Below, one piece after another: positions 1-12,910 of a stretch of 64,000 nucleotides of DNA. The notes beneath the pieces are model-generated. The model had not been told where the DNA came from, searched no databases, and was given only the letters and a program-made list of their open reading frames with translations. Within the stretch, counting starts at the first letter, position 1. Every line of letters begins with the position of its first letter. Source of the stretch: Ficedula albicollis (lineage: Eukaryota > Chordata > Aves > Passeriformes > Muscicapidae); contig NC_021678.1 in NCBI RefSeq assembly GCF_000247815.1, forward strand, positions 26,769,062-26,833,061, given 5' to 3'. The translations under genes and the position numbers were made by a program.

Positions 1-3000
1 GGCTGCTTCCTCCATTTCCTGCTCTTTTCACATGAGGAACCTTTTTTTTTTTTTAGTAAAATCTCTTAAAAAACTTCGGGATTGACTGTGACAAAAAATT
101 TGGTTCTATTCTATTGCACACACTGACTGCCTTTGCAATAACACCTGAGTATGGGGAGTGGCTGAGATTGGGCATAAATCTTATGTCTTGAGCCCAAATG
201 CAGTGATAATTACACCTCCAAAACATGCAGAGTGTTTGCACATGGAGACTTTGTCCTATGCTAATGCTCTCATTTCCAGCATATTTGCATGCACTGATGA
301 ACGAAATTCCTCTCCAGCCTCTCTTTTATCAGAGGCATGATTTATAGCTTTTAGCCACCCACGGTCACAGAGGAAGCTGGGAACAGAATCTGACTCTGAG
401 TTGACTTAATCATGGAACCGTCCTTCCATGTGTTGAGTGGGTTGGGAAAAGTGCAGGAGGGTTGACCTGGCTGTTTCTCCTGAAAATCAGTATTTCGTTT
501 CTCACCAGAAGGTCAGAGATGGGGAAAATAATTCAAAAATATAACTGAAATCCACCAATCTGAAAATTATGAAGTCAGTTTTGCAAGGCTGCTTTACTCT
601 CTTGATACTTATCTACATTATAAATGGGACAACTCCAGGCTGTTGGTAGAATTTTTCTATTTGTTTGATTTGCATATCTTCCCTTGTTCCTTGAAAAGGA
701 AATGCATGAAGTTGTGCATTTCTGATATGGGTCAGACTTCTCTGTCCTATCAGATTGCTGGTTTTTTTATACTGAAACTCTTTGTGGTTCATCATAGCCA
801 TTTCCCAAAGATTCTACTTTTTATGTACTTTTAGTGTCTTCAGTTAATTGATAATTATGTGCATGTACTCAGTGTCAGCAATGTTGTTCGGCTGTCTTTG
901 TTTGAGCAAGTGCTTTGTAAGAAACAACTGAGCTACTGCAATGGGGCCAGAGTAGTTAAGAAATATTTGCTATATCCTATTAATCTACATTATTTCATCA
1001 GTGCTTTATAATCTCCCTCGTGTAATGACATGAAAGAATTGTGCTAACAGCAGTAATCTGTTAACAGGTCTTGGACTATGGCCCATTTTAAGAACTTTAA
1101 CCAATCATTTTGTGAGATTCAAGGAGAAAGTGGGTTATAGAATGGCTTTTAATATGCTCAGCTGTGATTTCAGAGAGATAAAAATTGTTCTTTGTTCAAG
1201 TAATTGTTTCTTTTAGAACTGGAAGTATACTGATGACTATTCTGACAGAATAGGAGGAAAGAGAAATACTGAATTCAGCTGAACCAGTTGGAAGGTGGCA
1301 TAGCTCTGTGCTTTGATTTACCAGACCCAAGTTGTTTTGGGTCTTTGGGAAAATTGTCTAATCCCTTGGAGGTTCAGTCTGCCCTGTGGTGGGGATGATA
1401 TGACTGCTTCCTGCCTCAGCAGTGCTTGTGGTAATAAATACCTTAAAGATTATCAGGAGACACAGTTGGTTAGTGTTGCACCAATGATCTTACAATGAGG
1501 GCACAATGGTAGTGTTGAGTTTTCAGCAGCAGGTTTTTTTTTTTTCTCTTTTCCCACTGTTCCAACTTCGCCTCAGCACAAGCAGAGGTAGAAAAATGTC
1601 TTAAAAGTGCTACTGGAGTGTCAAAAGCTCAGTAGCAAGTAGGTAGGCTTGTGGGATATCAGTCTCACAATTTATTTAGGCAAGTGATATCAATGATATT
1701 ATCAAAGGCAGGTTTTTCTCTTGTTCCTCCCACCAAGATGTAGCTTCAGTTTTTAACTGTGACCTTTGGTGCAGATTAAAAATAAGTCTATGCCTTTTCC
1801 CTTTGTTTTTTCCCACTTGTACAGGAAAATACCTAATCCAATGCAGTTTTTTCAGGCAGTATATTTACAGGGAGATCAGAGACGGTTCTACACTGACCAG
1901 TGGTTTCTTGAGTTTCTCTGCCAGTGCTCAGTGTAATGAGCAAATTGTTTCTGCAGGGAGCCTTAGGTTCTAACTCTAATGGAAATGATCCCTTTGCTAT
2001 CTGTGCTTCTTTGTAAATCTTTTTGAACACAATGTTTTCTGCAAGTTGTGGCGACAGGAGATCAGTGAAGAAGATTGTCATGTCTCTGGTTCTGCAGCAG
2101 AGCACTGGGCAACCCCATCCACCAGACTTTAATAAATGCATACCAGATGCCATAACCAGTAGTAGAAACACTCATGAGTTGAATCAAGCAGCAATTTGAA
2201 GTAGTGTTGCCTGACTCCTGCAGCTATTTGGAAGACAGGTAAACTCTGTAGCCTGTAAAACAGCTGAAAGTCAGACAGAGATGTCAAGGGAAGGGAGCAG
2301 AGAAGTCTCTATCAGAGAGATGCTCAAGAGAGGTTTTGGAGCAGAATCATGTCTGGCAGGGTTCTTGCCCAGTACAACCCACACTGGCTACAGATTGTAT
2401 CACACAGTGCTGCAGTCACATAGCTGTAACTTCCTCATCTGGAGTTCCAGGAAGCGAAAAGAGAGAGATTCTCTACAGTACAGTTTTTCTTATATTTATT
2501 TGTATGTATTTCTTATATTTATTTATATGTCCGGCAAAGAATACTACAATGTTTTTTACCTAATGCTCATTTTCTGGCCATGCCACCATCATCCTTCTTC
2601 TGTTTTAACTTCATATCAAAAATAACCATGTTAGCAGTGAAATTGTCACTAAAGCCTCACTGAAATTACTGTGATGTGTTAATGTCAACAGATGATCTAT
2701 ATGTCTTCATTTACATTTCAGGCAAGCAATCTCTGAAAATGCAAATACAAGGTTTGGTGCAGTATGGGCTGTAAGGAGGAGGAGCAGATGTGTAGGAAAG
2801 CTTTTTACTACTGCTTCTCTTCATGGTGGTGATGGTAATCAGTAAAGGAAGATACAGTTTTATAACGCGTGTATTGTAGCAAAAACTATTAGCCAGGGCC
2901 TGTGACTCGCTGAAGAAAGACCTGGAAAATGCAAAATCTTGCACTGCACAGCTCTAGGTTCAAACCTAACCCAGAGTGTTTGCTGGATACTGTTGGATAT

Positions 3001-6000
3001 TGGATTTCTTACTACAGTAGCAATAAGCAGCCCTATCCAGCACACAGACACAAGGTGTTAGCACAACAGCAGTATAGTCAACAGTGGTCATGTTCTTATT
3101 ACTTCTTTTAAAACAAAACAAAAAAAACAATAAACCAAAATCAAACAAATAAAGTTCCAAACATGTTTTAGACACCCAAGTGCTGGGTTTGACAGGAGGA
3201 CAGCCTCCCTTCGACTTCCCTTGTATTTCTGCAGCACCTCTGCGCAGCTTGGAGGATACTTCTTGTGTTTCTCCTATTCCACATGCCCAAGGCCCCTGTA
3301 ATTAATAGGTATCTTTACAGGATGCAGGGTCTGCCAAGTAAGCCACTGTCCCCTCTCGACAGTGATTCTCATGGCTGGGACTTGCACCCCACCCTCTGAA
3401 TTTCCCTGCTCTCTCAACAGCTCCATTCTGCATTAGCTGGGCTGCCCTTAAAGGCCATGGTGGATCTCCTCACCTTAGGGGGTCCCCAGGCCTCAATGCC
3501 AAGTGTCGAGACCAGAACAGCAGCATGACTTTTAATTAACTGGCCATCCTGCCTTTGGCATATGTGATCAGTAGTCAGGAGGGACAAAAGCTCTGGATTT
3601 TTCAAACTACAGAAAGCACAATTTCAGCAATGGAATATCTTTACAGTGAGGGAAACTAGGAAGATGAGATGATGCAGCTCCCATGTTTCTGGAGTCTCTG
3701 GGTCTTCAGTATGTTACAGTCCCTTCAGCCTCTATGCTTTCATTCATTGCAACTTTTTGTTCCAGATTATTTTCTGCTAGGGGTCTTCTTACAGCATAGA
3801 AGGTGAGAGCTTGCCTTCATTTCCCCATTTGCCCTTCATTTCTTGTTACACTAGTAAGTGTAAGGAGTATCTTTACATTGTTCCCTTCCTTTACACTGCT
3901 AGTTCAGCAAATCCCTAAAACAGGGAAGCAGTCCAATATAATGGGGCAAACAGCTGAAGAAACAGCATCTATGGTATCTACAGTAGTATAGTGTTTCTTG
4001 CCTCTTCCTCTTGTCTAGAATCTACTATGTCTGGTAGGTGTTGTTAAAGACAGGATACTAAAGTCAATGAATTTCAGGTCTAATTCAAAATACAGGTATT
4101 TCCCTGTGCATTTCTTTTGTTGTTTTCAGTTTTTGCTTCTTTGCTTTATGTGTTTGCTTCATCTGTAGTACATCAAAAGAAAAGAACATACAGTTCAAGG
4201 CAGGTTCAGTAATGAAAATACGTCAATATCCAAACAATATTGTAAAGCTCACACTGAGGCTTTTCCATATGGTATGTTGATATTGCCAGCCAAAAACACA
4301 ACATGCAACTTCCAGAGCTGGGTTCGGTGAACTTTCAAATCTGCGCAAAAATAACTGGCGACAGCTTTCCTCATTGCAAAATCCTTTCTCCTCTCTCCCA
4401 GAGAGAGCTGTTCCCCTGCCGGTTTTCAGCACCTCCTCCTCCCCGTCTGCTTGTTCCTTCCTCCCTCTGTTCTGCTTTTTCTCACGTTTGGGTGAATATT
4501 CTCCATCCCCAGTTCTTGTGATGGAGAGAGGATGCATCGGAGCTCTCTGCCCATCTTGCTTTCCAGAGACATTACATCACCTGCTGCTGAGCAAAGCTGA
4601 TTCCCTGCAGCTCTCCCCTTCCCAAACATGGTCTGTCTTGGATCTGCCCAGTTGTCTGGGTGTGTGAATCAGTATTGCTGACCAGTCTGCAGAGTCTGCT
4701 GGTTTCCTTGTCCTCAAATTACCAAAACAGCGTGCAGCTCCCGAGCCCTGGAGCAAAACACAAATGTGTGGCTGAAATCTCAGCTCAAGCTGAGGGGAGC
4801 ACAGCTGTGGGGTGATGCTCACTGACCAAAGGCTATGTGAGACAGGAGGTCAGAAGTTTCCCCCATCACAGACCTGTTCTCATAGGGCTCTGCAGCCTAC
4901 ATGAGAGTGGACTAGATGGTGCTGGTTTTACTCTCTAGGCTGTTGTCCCTAGATTTGGGAGCCTGCAACTGCTGTAGCTCAAAGGAAGAGCTACATATGA
5001 TGTTAGTGTGCAATAATTTACCTTCTCAGTGTTGTAGGCCAGTAAGAAGTGAGGGTGATGACCTCCAGCCTTCTTTGTAGGTCACCGTGATATACTCAGT
5101 TTTTATTCAGGAATTATTCTAATATTACACCTGCGGGTATAATACTCGGGATATTTTTCACAGATGTGATTTCCAGAACTGTGAAAGACCTCTCCATCAG
5201 AAGTGTTGGTGGGAACAGCACAGGAGTTGTGATCAGGGCATGAAGTACTTGTTGCACTGAAGTGGGAAATTAGGGAGCAGAGTGCTGAGCTGGTAGCAGT
5301 GCTAATAGCTACATAGGCCACTGCTGATGGCAGTGAGATGAGGCCATAAGGTGATTGCAGGACAACAGGAGGGGACAAGATAAAATGTTTTCCTGCTGTG
5401 ATTTCCTGGGCAGACTATCTGTCCTCAAACTGCTGATGATGATGATTTGATTTGTCTCCTTTCTGTCTCCCTAAATAACACCTTTTTATCACATCCTACT
5501 CTCTCACTACTCATTTGGGCTGCTAAGTACCACCTGTTATCTCCTCATCTTTTTCATGTGAAGAAACCTTCTGTGTTAGTGCATTCCTGTTCCTTAAAGT
5601 AGAGTTTATTGGGTTAGTCTGGTTTGTGGTAACAACACACAAGTACGGGCGTTAATGTGATTTCTGCCAAAACCCATGAAAATACCGAGGACAATGACTA
5701 GCATAATAGATTCCATTGAACATATCAGTGTAGCTATTTGTGGTGTTCTTTGATTAGGTCAATTACCCTTAAATCCTCCATCCCTGAGGGGTTAAGCCGC
5801 CCTCGGTGAATGTCAGAGGAGCTCCAGGGGCAGAGGTGGCGTGTCACACCTTTGTGCCTGGTCTGTGCCGATGTGACTGTAAGTGTGGGCATGTCTGCAT
5901 GGCATGAGCTGTCTGCTAACAGGAGCAGTTAAACGAGAATAGAGGCTCCTACATCATTAGGACTTATTCTTGATATATATAAGCACCCTTTTAAAACTTA

Positions 6001-7149
6001 CATTTGATAGACATTTCATGGAGAAATGGCTCATATTTAACCTCTAATTGCACAAGTTCAAAATGTAGAACATAGAACAGCACTGAGTGGGAAAGTAATG
6101 AACTAACAAATGATGATTAATGACATCCAGCTCAAGAAAGGCTCTTATTTTGAGGGGACAGAGGTTTCCTCCTGTGCTGGTGGAGATTCCAATGAAAAGT
6201 GTGTCACTGTGGAGTAACCAGCTGACATGAGATCAGTAGCGAAGTCCTTTTTTTTTTCCTATCACTTCCTCTCTCTGGAGCCATATCTGTCCATCAGTAT
6301 AGAAGGGAAAATGCGTCATAATACTGCACATAATTCTATTTTTTCTTTGTGTCCTCCCTGTCTTTCATTGGTTTCTTTCTTTCAGGAAAACTGTATCATT
6401 GTGATACTAAAGTTGAAGGAATTGGGAGTTTCTCAGCAAAAGGTCTAGGAAGAAAACTGAAGTAACTTAAACCAGAAATAACTCACAGAGTGGATTCAGA
6501 TTTGGCATAAAGGGCAGAAAATAAAAGGTGTACATGTTGCTGGTCTCCTTGAGTCATCTGGGGATTTCTCCACTGACCCATGGCAGTGCCACATTGTCAG
6601 CACAGGGAATGTCCTGGTTTGCATTGAGGTCCTCTCTGCTCTCCTCCCTGCTTCCTGGCATTGCTGGCAACTTTCTTAGGTAAAGGCAAGCTTTGAAGTT
6701 ACTGGAAAAAACAATTCCCAATAATTGCTTTGAAGGCCTTTGATGATTTTAAGTATCACATTTCTCCCCACCTGTGCTCTTCTCAAGAAAAGGAATAAAA
6801 GCAGTTAGAATGATGCAAATTGCATTGCAATGTGTTTGGTTTAATATCTCTCAAGCTCTTCAATCCCATTATCCTGTTTCATGCTATGTTAGTCTCTGTC
6901 AGGTACAAAAAAGAGACTGTGAAGGATGCTCAGCGACATTGATGAGCTGGAAACATGAATCTGTTGCTGCATTCCCACTTCTCACTTGTGTTGTGGCAGA
7001 ACCTGAAAATACATCCATCCTCTATGTGGCCATTTTTAAGAGTTGAGCCTCGAATTTTCTTCCTGGGTCACAAAATGAGTGGACAAGAGTGGGCTTATGT
7101 GTGATTACACTCCAAGACTGGCATTCTCAGAGTGTGTACAAACCTCCAA
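1..7149. other. Unique non-coding stretch, no recognised gene
   Basis: I see no recognisable coding exon, RNA gene or mobile element here. Open frames are all about 115 codons or shorter, overlap on both strands and resemble no family I know. Small-scale structure is limited to a 16-bp AT-rich direct repeat at 2486-2501 and 2509-2524 (period 23), an A-rich simple stretch near 3112-3140, and short poly-T runs at about 43-54, 1537-1547 and 6248-6257. Composition is AT-rich and CpG-poor, as in intergenic or intronic vertebrate DNA. Confidence 0.6.
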
Positions 7150-7270
7150 CCTTAGCCCCATGGAGCCTAATCTTTCTCAGAAGATTTTAATACCAGGTGT
7201 AGGCCAAGGGCCTTAGCCCCATGGAGCCTAATCTTTCCCAGAAGATTTTAATACCAGGTGTAGGCCAAGG
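7150..7270. repeat. Two-copy tandem duplication, 61-bp unit
   Basis: The unit occurs at 7150-7210 and again directly adjacent at 7211-7270, with one substitution (tctttctcag versus tctttcccag). The unit starts CCTTAGCCCCATGG and ends TAGGCCAAGG. It carries no open frame of interest. The near identity points to a recent local duplication rather than two insertions of a dispersed repeat. Confidence 0.95.
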
Positions 7271-10200
7271 ACAGCTAGTAGTAGACCACAGGCTGAATTA
7301 TTGAATTCACTTGTCACCTTCATGATTTTAAGAAATATGTGCTTTCAAATTCATGTCATTAAGAAGGCTTTCCCTGGCTGAGTTTCTGAGATTATGATTT
7401 GTGAACAATCTGTCCCACCAGAAAGCCTTATATTTTATCTAAGGTGCTATGTTTAAAGCAATTTTGTGTGTATTGGCTATTCAGAGAACAGGGCTATCTC
7501 TGCAAGCATAAATAAGACAAAGTACCCAAAGAATTTTTTCACCAACATCCTACACTGTTGGGTTTTTGCCCCATTGTGTCTGGAGCAACAAGTCTTTTTT
7601 CATGTACTTAATTTCTTTTATAGGATGCTCTGGGTCTTGTTCCCATGGACATCTACAGAAATACCCTCTTCGTTGGCTCTTGCTGTGATTCACTAATAAA
7701 AGAATAAGTGTTAAGTAGTGGTGACATGAACCTTGAAAACTGAAACTCTGCTTTTGGCCTGAAAGCAGTGTTTGTGTTCAAATGTACAAGCACAGAAGCA
7801 GAAAAACTATCACTTGAAGCTTTTCCTGATAAGTGCATCTGTGAAGTCTTTCCCAGCAGTGTGGTTTGTTAAGGACTTAGACATGTAATTATTGCTATGT
7901 TGGGTGTCTGTTGTGCATGCAAATCTTGCATGAATCACTAAGAAAACAGTTTTGTCTGTCACATGCAACTTCCACTCTGTCATCTAGAAATGTCTATAAG
8001 GAACATATTTCCTGTGCAATGCCTTGGCCCCTGAGCAGTGTGCTGGGGTCTTCTAGTGCCAAGATGGAAACTTAAAATATTTCTCCCAAAGCAAAAAAGG
8101 TTAACAAAATGCTTGAAAGCTGGACATGGCAAGCTATGAGAGATTTTGTGACAAACACCATTGACAAATACAGTTCAAATTGATTTTAGAGGACTAAAAA
8201 TGTAAATGTGGGCAGAATTAATATAGAGTTTTGGCTTTATCAGGCTTTTAACTCTGAGAAGAAGATAATTCAAAATTTATATTGTGCAAAAGAGACATCA
8301 GAAAATTATAAGTGCTAAAGAAAGCCAGAAGGGACAGGGAGAATAAGCAAAAGCAGCAAGAATGTCAAATTGCAGTGTTTGGAAGAGTGGTAGGTGGGTC
8401 TTCATCAGGGAAAACAGTTGAGTCTAGGCCTGACTAACACATGATCACTACCTTCCTTAGCCAGCACCAGAAGGATTTATGTGGGCCAAAATTAAAGATC
8501 AATATGAAACATTACATTGCTTTAATTATCAGCAGTAAACTGAATCTTATCAGAATAAACCAGCCTTTAGAGAGTTGCCTGGTGTGCAGGGAGATTATGT
8601 GTGCTCAGAGTAGCTCCTTTATAGTTAGGAAAAAAAAATCTTAATACTATCTATAGTTATTTTTAATACACTGGTAGTCATTTTTGGTTTTGTCAAAGGC
8701 TAGGTAGTTATTTCTCTTGGCTTTCCTTCAGGTTCATTAGGCTTGGGGCTTTTTGAGGGGAGGAACATAGGTTTTTATATTTCCTTCCCCTCTGCAATCC
8801 TTCAGTGATGTTATAGGCCTATGCATGGGAAGCAGCTTCCAGTTTTGTTCCTGCAATCAGCTGTGGTTGCAGTGAAAGCCTTCAGGAGATCTGGCTACCT
8901 GATTCTTTCTGCAAATTAGGCAGATAATTTACAATTATCATTTGTGAATTTAGTTATTTATATATGCCAGAGAATATAGCTGTGGTGAAGATTTCTGGGG
9001 CCCTTGGAAAAATGTGATCCCAAAATTGATAGCATTTCTATTTCTCATTCTTGAAGTGTATTTGAAGTGAATCTGAAGTCAGGATTGAAGACCTAAAATT
9101 AGTTCCTTGGGACAATTAAACTTGTTGGTCCCTTGCAGGATGATTAAATGTACTCTCCAGGAGGAGAAAGGAAATTGCATCTTGCTGAGGACAAGAAAGA
9201 AGCAGCCCTGGATTTTTTCAAGAGGTTCACTCAAGAACACAGCTTCAGTGAAGGTTAATGAATAAAAAGCACTTTGCACAATTGCAGCTACCCCTGCCTC
9301 AAGTGGGGACATTGTGATCACTGCAGTGGCATCCTTTTGTTCAGGAGAGGTTCCTCCCAAGACCTTCTGATGCCTTGATTTCAGATGGAAAGGTTTCCTG
9401 CACTGCCAGGCACCCACGAGGATGAGCAGCATGTGGCCTCACTCCACTCAAGGTGTGTGGTGGAAAAAGCTCCTCTTACACATGTGGACATCCCTTCTGT
9501 CTACAGTCCTGCTTGAAGGTTTATCCTGGAAACTTAGCCTAGCTCCAGATGCTGGAAAGCTTAGGCCAGGAGTCCTTGTGCCAGTGCACACACACTGCTG
9601 GGCTGTGTGTTCTTGTCCATCTGGTGAGGCAGATTAGAGCCCAGGCTGTGTTTGAAGGTGAGCTCTGAGCTGCCCACACTGCAGGAGGCTGTAGATTAAA
9701 TCAGGGGAAAGGAGATCAGTTGTTGTAATGTTCCAGCATACTCCTACCAGTTACTGGGAATGGATATTCCTCAGGCTCTCTTCTAAGTCATCATTTTGAC
9801 CAGGAGGATTTTGAGGATTTTGCAGTGTTTGGGATTTTAGGATATCTCACAGCCCATGTGCAAGTGCAGAGCATGACAAGGTCCAGGACTCTGGGTGAAC
9901 TGCAACTACAGTGTACATAAAATGGAATTGACACCGTCATGGACATATCAGACTACCCACTCCTTGTGTGATCTCTTCCATAGATATCTGCCTCCCTCTG
10001 AGGTGAAATAGTGGATAATCTTGGGCCTATAAGAAACTATTTCTGTGTGCCTGTGAGGGCCAAACTCTTAGTGGTTCCTGGCTTAGCTTCTTCAGGAAAG
10101 AGTGTGGTGCCTCAAGTCTGTGTTTGTATGGTTGTGAAGCTGGAGATGGTCCCAAGAAAAAGGTTCCATGGCAAAGCCTCTTGTATTTCTGTAACTGCTT

Positions 10201-10732
10201 CAACACCTTTCAGAACACCAGGAGAAGCTTTCAGAGGAGCACCTGTCCTCACATAACTAATGGCACATCCAGAACTACATGTCATGTCCAGGTCTCCTGT
10301 CTTGGTGTACAGCTACTGTCCAAGCTCCCCTGCAGCCTTCCAAAAGTTTTGTGACAGCTCTGTACCCAGTCTCACAGGACAGATGCTCTGGGAATGACAA
10401 AGAATGAGGCTCTTGAAATCTTCTCCAGAGAATGTGAAGAAAATTTTTATCTTCAACAATTCACATGACTGCTTTTTCCTCATTCTTTGTTTGACAAATT
10501 GTTTTCTATTTACAGCCAGCACATTTTAATGCCTTCTCCCTCCCCCCAGCCTACTGGGTTCTTTTTTTCTCTTTCTGACAATGTTACCATATGGTTCTAT
10601 TATTCAGAGATTCCTCAACATGTATTGCAACAGTCCTCAAAAATAATTAGGTGCTGCTGTGGTGTAAAAGCACATCTGTGTTCAATGGCTTCCTGTGGAA
10701 ATTAGGGGATGAAATGTCCCAAGACATTTTTA
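7271..10732. other. Unique non-coding stretch
   Basis: No gene, RNA or recognised repeat is visible. The longest open frame (minus strand, 9079-9432, 117 codons) has no recognisable domain and lacks convincing coding character, so I treat it as chance. Confidence 0.55.
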
Positions 10733-10862
10733 TGTCTTTCTACTTTCTCTCTGCCCTTCTCTGCCCCTCCTGGGCCCCCAAAAGTATTATAATAAAGGGG
10801 TTTTCTGTCTTTCTACTTTCTGTCTGCCCTTCCTGGGCCCCCAAAAGTATTATAATAAAGGG
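10733..10862. repeat. Two-copy tandem duplication, period 73 bp
   Basis: A unit beginning TGTCTTTCTACTTTCT and ending TATTATAATAAAGGG occurs at 10733-10799 and 10806-10862. The first copy has about 10 extra bases in its CT-rich part, so the copies differ by a small indel and one substitution. The CT-rich stretch may have promoted slippage. Confidence 0.92.
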
Positions 10863-12838
10863 AAGAAATTCTGTTTTAACTGCTATTTTCATTTTCTTTC
10901 TTAAAAGAACTGCACAGTGTGATTGGTAGATTTTTTTGAGCTGTGACTAGGGAAAGAAATCTCTGGGGAGAAAAAGGTATATATTTAGCCTCTGTACATT
11001 TAGAATAGAACTTAATTCTATGGTGATAACCAATGATTTACACCCTTTAATCCAAAAGTCCTCCCATGCCCTGTGGGGAATACAACATATGTCCAGCAAA
11101 TTGGTAACCATATGCTTCAGTGAGCACATGCTCTCTCAGCCCTTCCCCTGCTTCATTCCATTGATGGTTCCCTGCTAAAGTGTTCTGGTGTCACAATTTA
11201 TTCTGCCTTCATTGAAGTCTTTATGAAGACAAGAGTTATTTTCAGATTCCTTCTAGTATTGCACATTCTGTGTTTTGCAAGGTTTTAGGCAGTTGTTTTT
11301 GCTGGGGAATTTCACAAGTGAATTGATGAGTAAAAGTTTTCTCAGCTCCTGATGAGAGTCAGGCATATCTCCTCCACAAATTTTTCTCCCAAGTATGTAT
11401 TGGGAAAATAAATTAAAATCAGCTGTTTCAAAATTAAAATCAGCAATTGCAAAAGTGGTTTGTTCCTAAATCCTTTATTTCACCTCCTCATGTTACCAGT
11501 CCTCTAGTGCTGCCACTGAAACTGTAAAGATTATAAGGAATAATCCTTCTCTGTCTACTGGGCACATGGTGAAATAGAAAGAAAAAAAACACCTATATAT
11601 ATTTCTTTCCTCTTTGTGGTCTCTTTTAAACAGAAATGTTATAACAGAGCAGGAACACTGGCTGAAAGATAAAACTAGCTCATGCAAAGCGAGACCAAAT
11701 ACATTAGCCTGCAGCTACCCTCCTCCAGCAGGAAAGATTATCCCAGATAAACAAGAGCAGGGTAATGTTGAACAAATTAGCTTGACTGATGAACCCTGAA
11801 CTCTTGTCAGTATTAATGCCTGCTAAGTTAAGCAGGCCCAGGCTTTATTATGAGGACTTATCCTCAGAGGCCAATGCAATATAACCCATTTTTTCTCACA
11901 GATGTCATGTGGGACGGGCTCTGGGTTTTCTCCAGTGATCCCAACAGGCTTTTACAGTTTTGTTTTTTTCCCTAACCTGAAGGAGTCATTATAGTGACAG
12001 TGGCTGGAGGTGAGTGGCTTTGATGGTGCTCTGCTGCTGGTGTATCCTGTGCTGAATTTTTTGCATAAGGATGGACTTTGTTTTGTGTTTGCATCTTGTG
12101 AAGGAGCCTGAGCTGTCTCAGCTGGACCAGTCCCTAGGCATTGCTGCAACAGTGACAATCCAGGCAGCCAGTCCTGATTACCTTCCTGACAGCACGATGC
12201 CTTAGAGTTCATTTGCCTTTTCCACATTTAGATAATTGTTTACTCCCACTGCATACCCTTATCCCTTCCAAATCCAGACTTAGAAAGCCAGAGCCCGTCA
12301 GTCCTCTGTCAAAGGGTGCTTCTGAAGGAGCACAGCATTATGAAGCTTTACCATCCACCCTTCCTCTCAGCAGCCAGGTACTACATTGTCATTTTGTGGA
12401 GGTTTTCTCAGAGGGAGGTAGAAAAATGCATATATTGCAGACTGTCACAGCAGTGGAGTCAGCCTGCTGCCACACAAGGGCTCTGCTGCACAATGGGATT
12501 CATGGGCTGGTGGATGGCTGGGTTGTGACAGGCATGCAGAGGTGGGTGTGCTGTGGGGACAGCGTGCCTTCCAGGGTGTCAGAAGCTTCCCTTCTGTTTC
12601 TCTGGCCTTTCTCATGAAGGCAGGCTGCTCTTTAGCACTAGCCAGGGGACAGCAGTGAAAAGAAGGTGGCACAGGGTGTCAGTGCAATGCCACCAGCCAG
12701 AGATGGTGGGAGAACCTGGGGCAATGGGTGCCAGCTGCTGGGGATCATGGGCTGAGATACCCAAAGGGGCACCACTGGGCATCTAAAGTATTGAACTGAG
12801 CTTCGATTTAATGTGTACTAATGTGCTGAAGTAATGTG
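10863..12838. other. Unique non-coding stretch
   Basis: Nothing recognisable. Several overlapping frames of 60-134 codons occur on both strands between 11.9 and 12.8 kb without family resemblance. The highest local GC is around 12.4-12.8 kb. Confidence 0.5.
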
Positions 12839-12910
12839 CACAGTTAAAGTCTTTAAATTAGTTGGGAACTAATGATTTCACAGTTAAAGTCTTTAAATTA
12901 GTTGGGAACT
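12839..12910. repeat. 32-bp direct repeat, period 40 bp
   Basis: An exact 32-base segment (CACAGTTAAAGTCTTTAAAT onward, ending GTTGGGAACT) lies at 12839-12870 and 12879-12910, separated by 8 bases. It is a short two-copy direct repeat with no associated gene. Confidence 0.93.

Noticed and set aside
4890..4935. GTGGACTAGATGGT considered as a CR1 tail fragment
   Set aside because: Only a short word resembles CR1, and the neighbouring sequence lacks the expected order of CR1 motifs.
5755..5885. Segment between TTTGATTAG and CTGTAAGTG considered as an exon
   Set aside because: All three forward frames contain stops and the acceptor is weak in pyrimidines.
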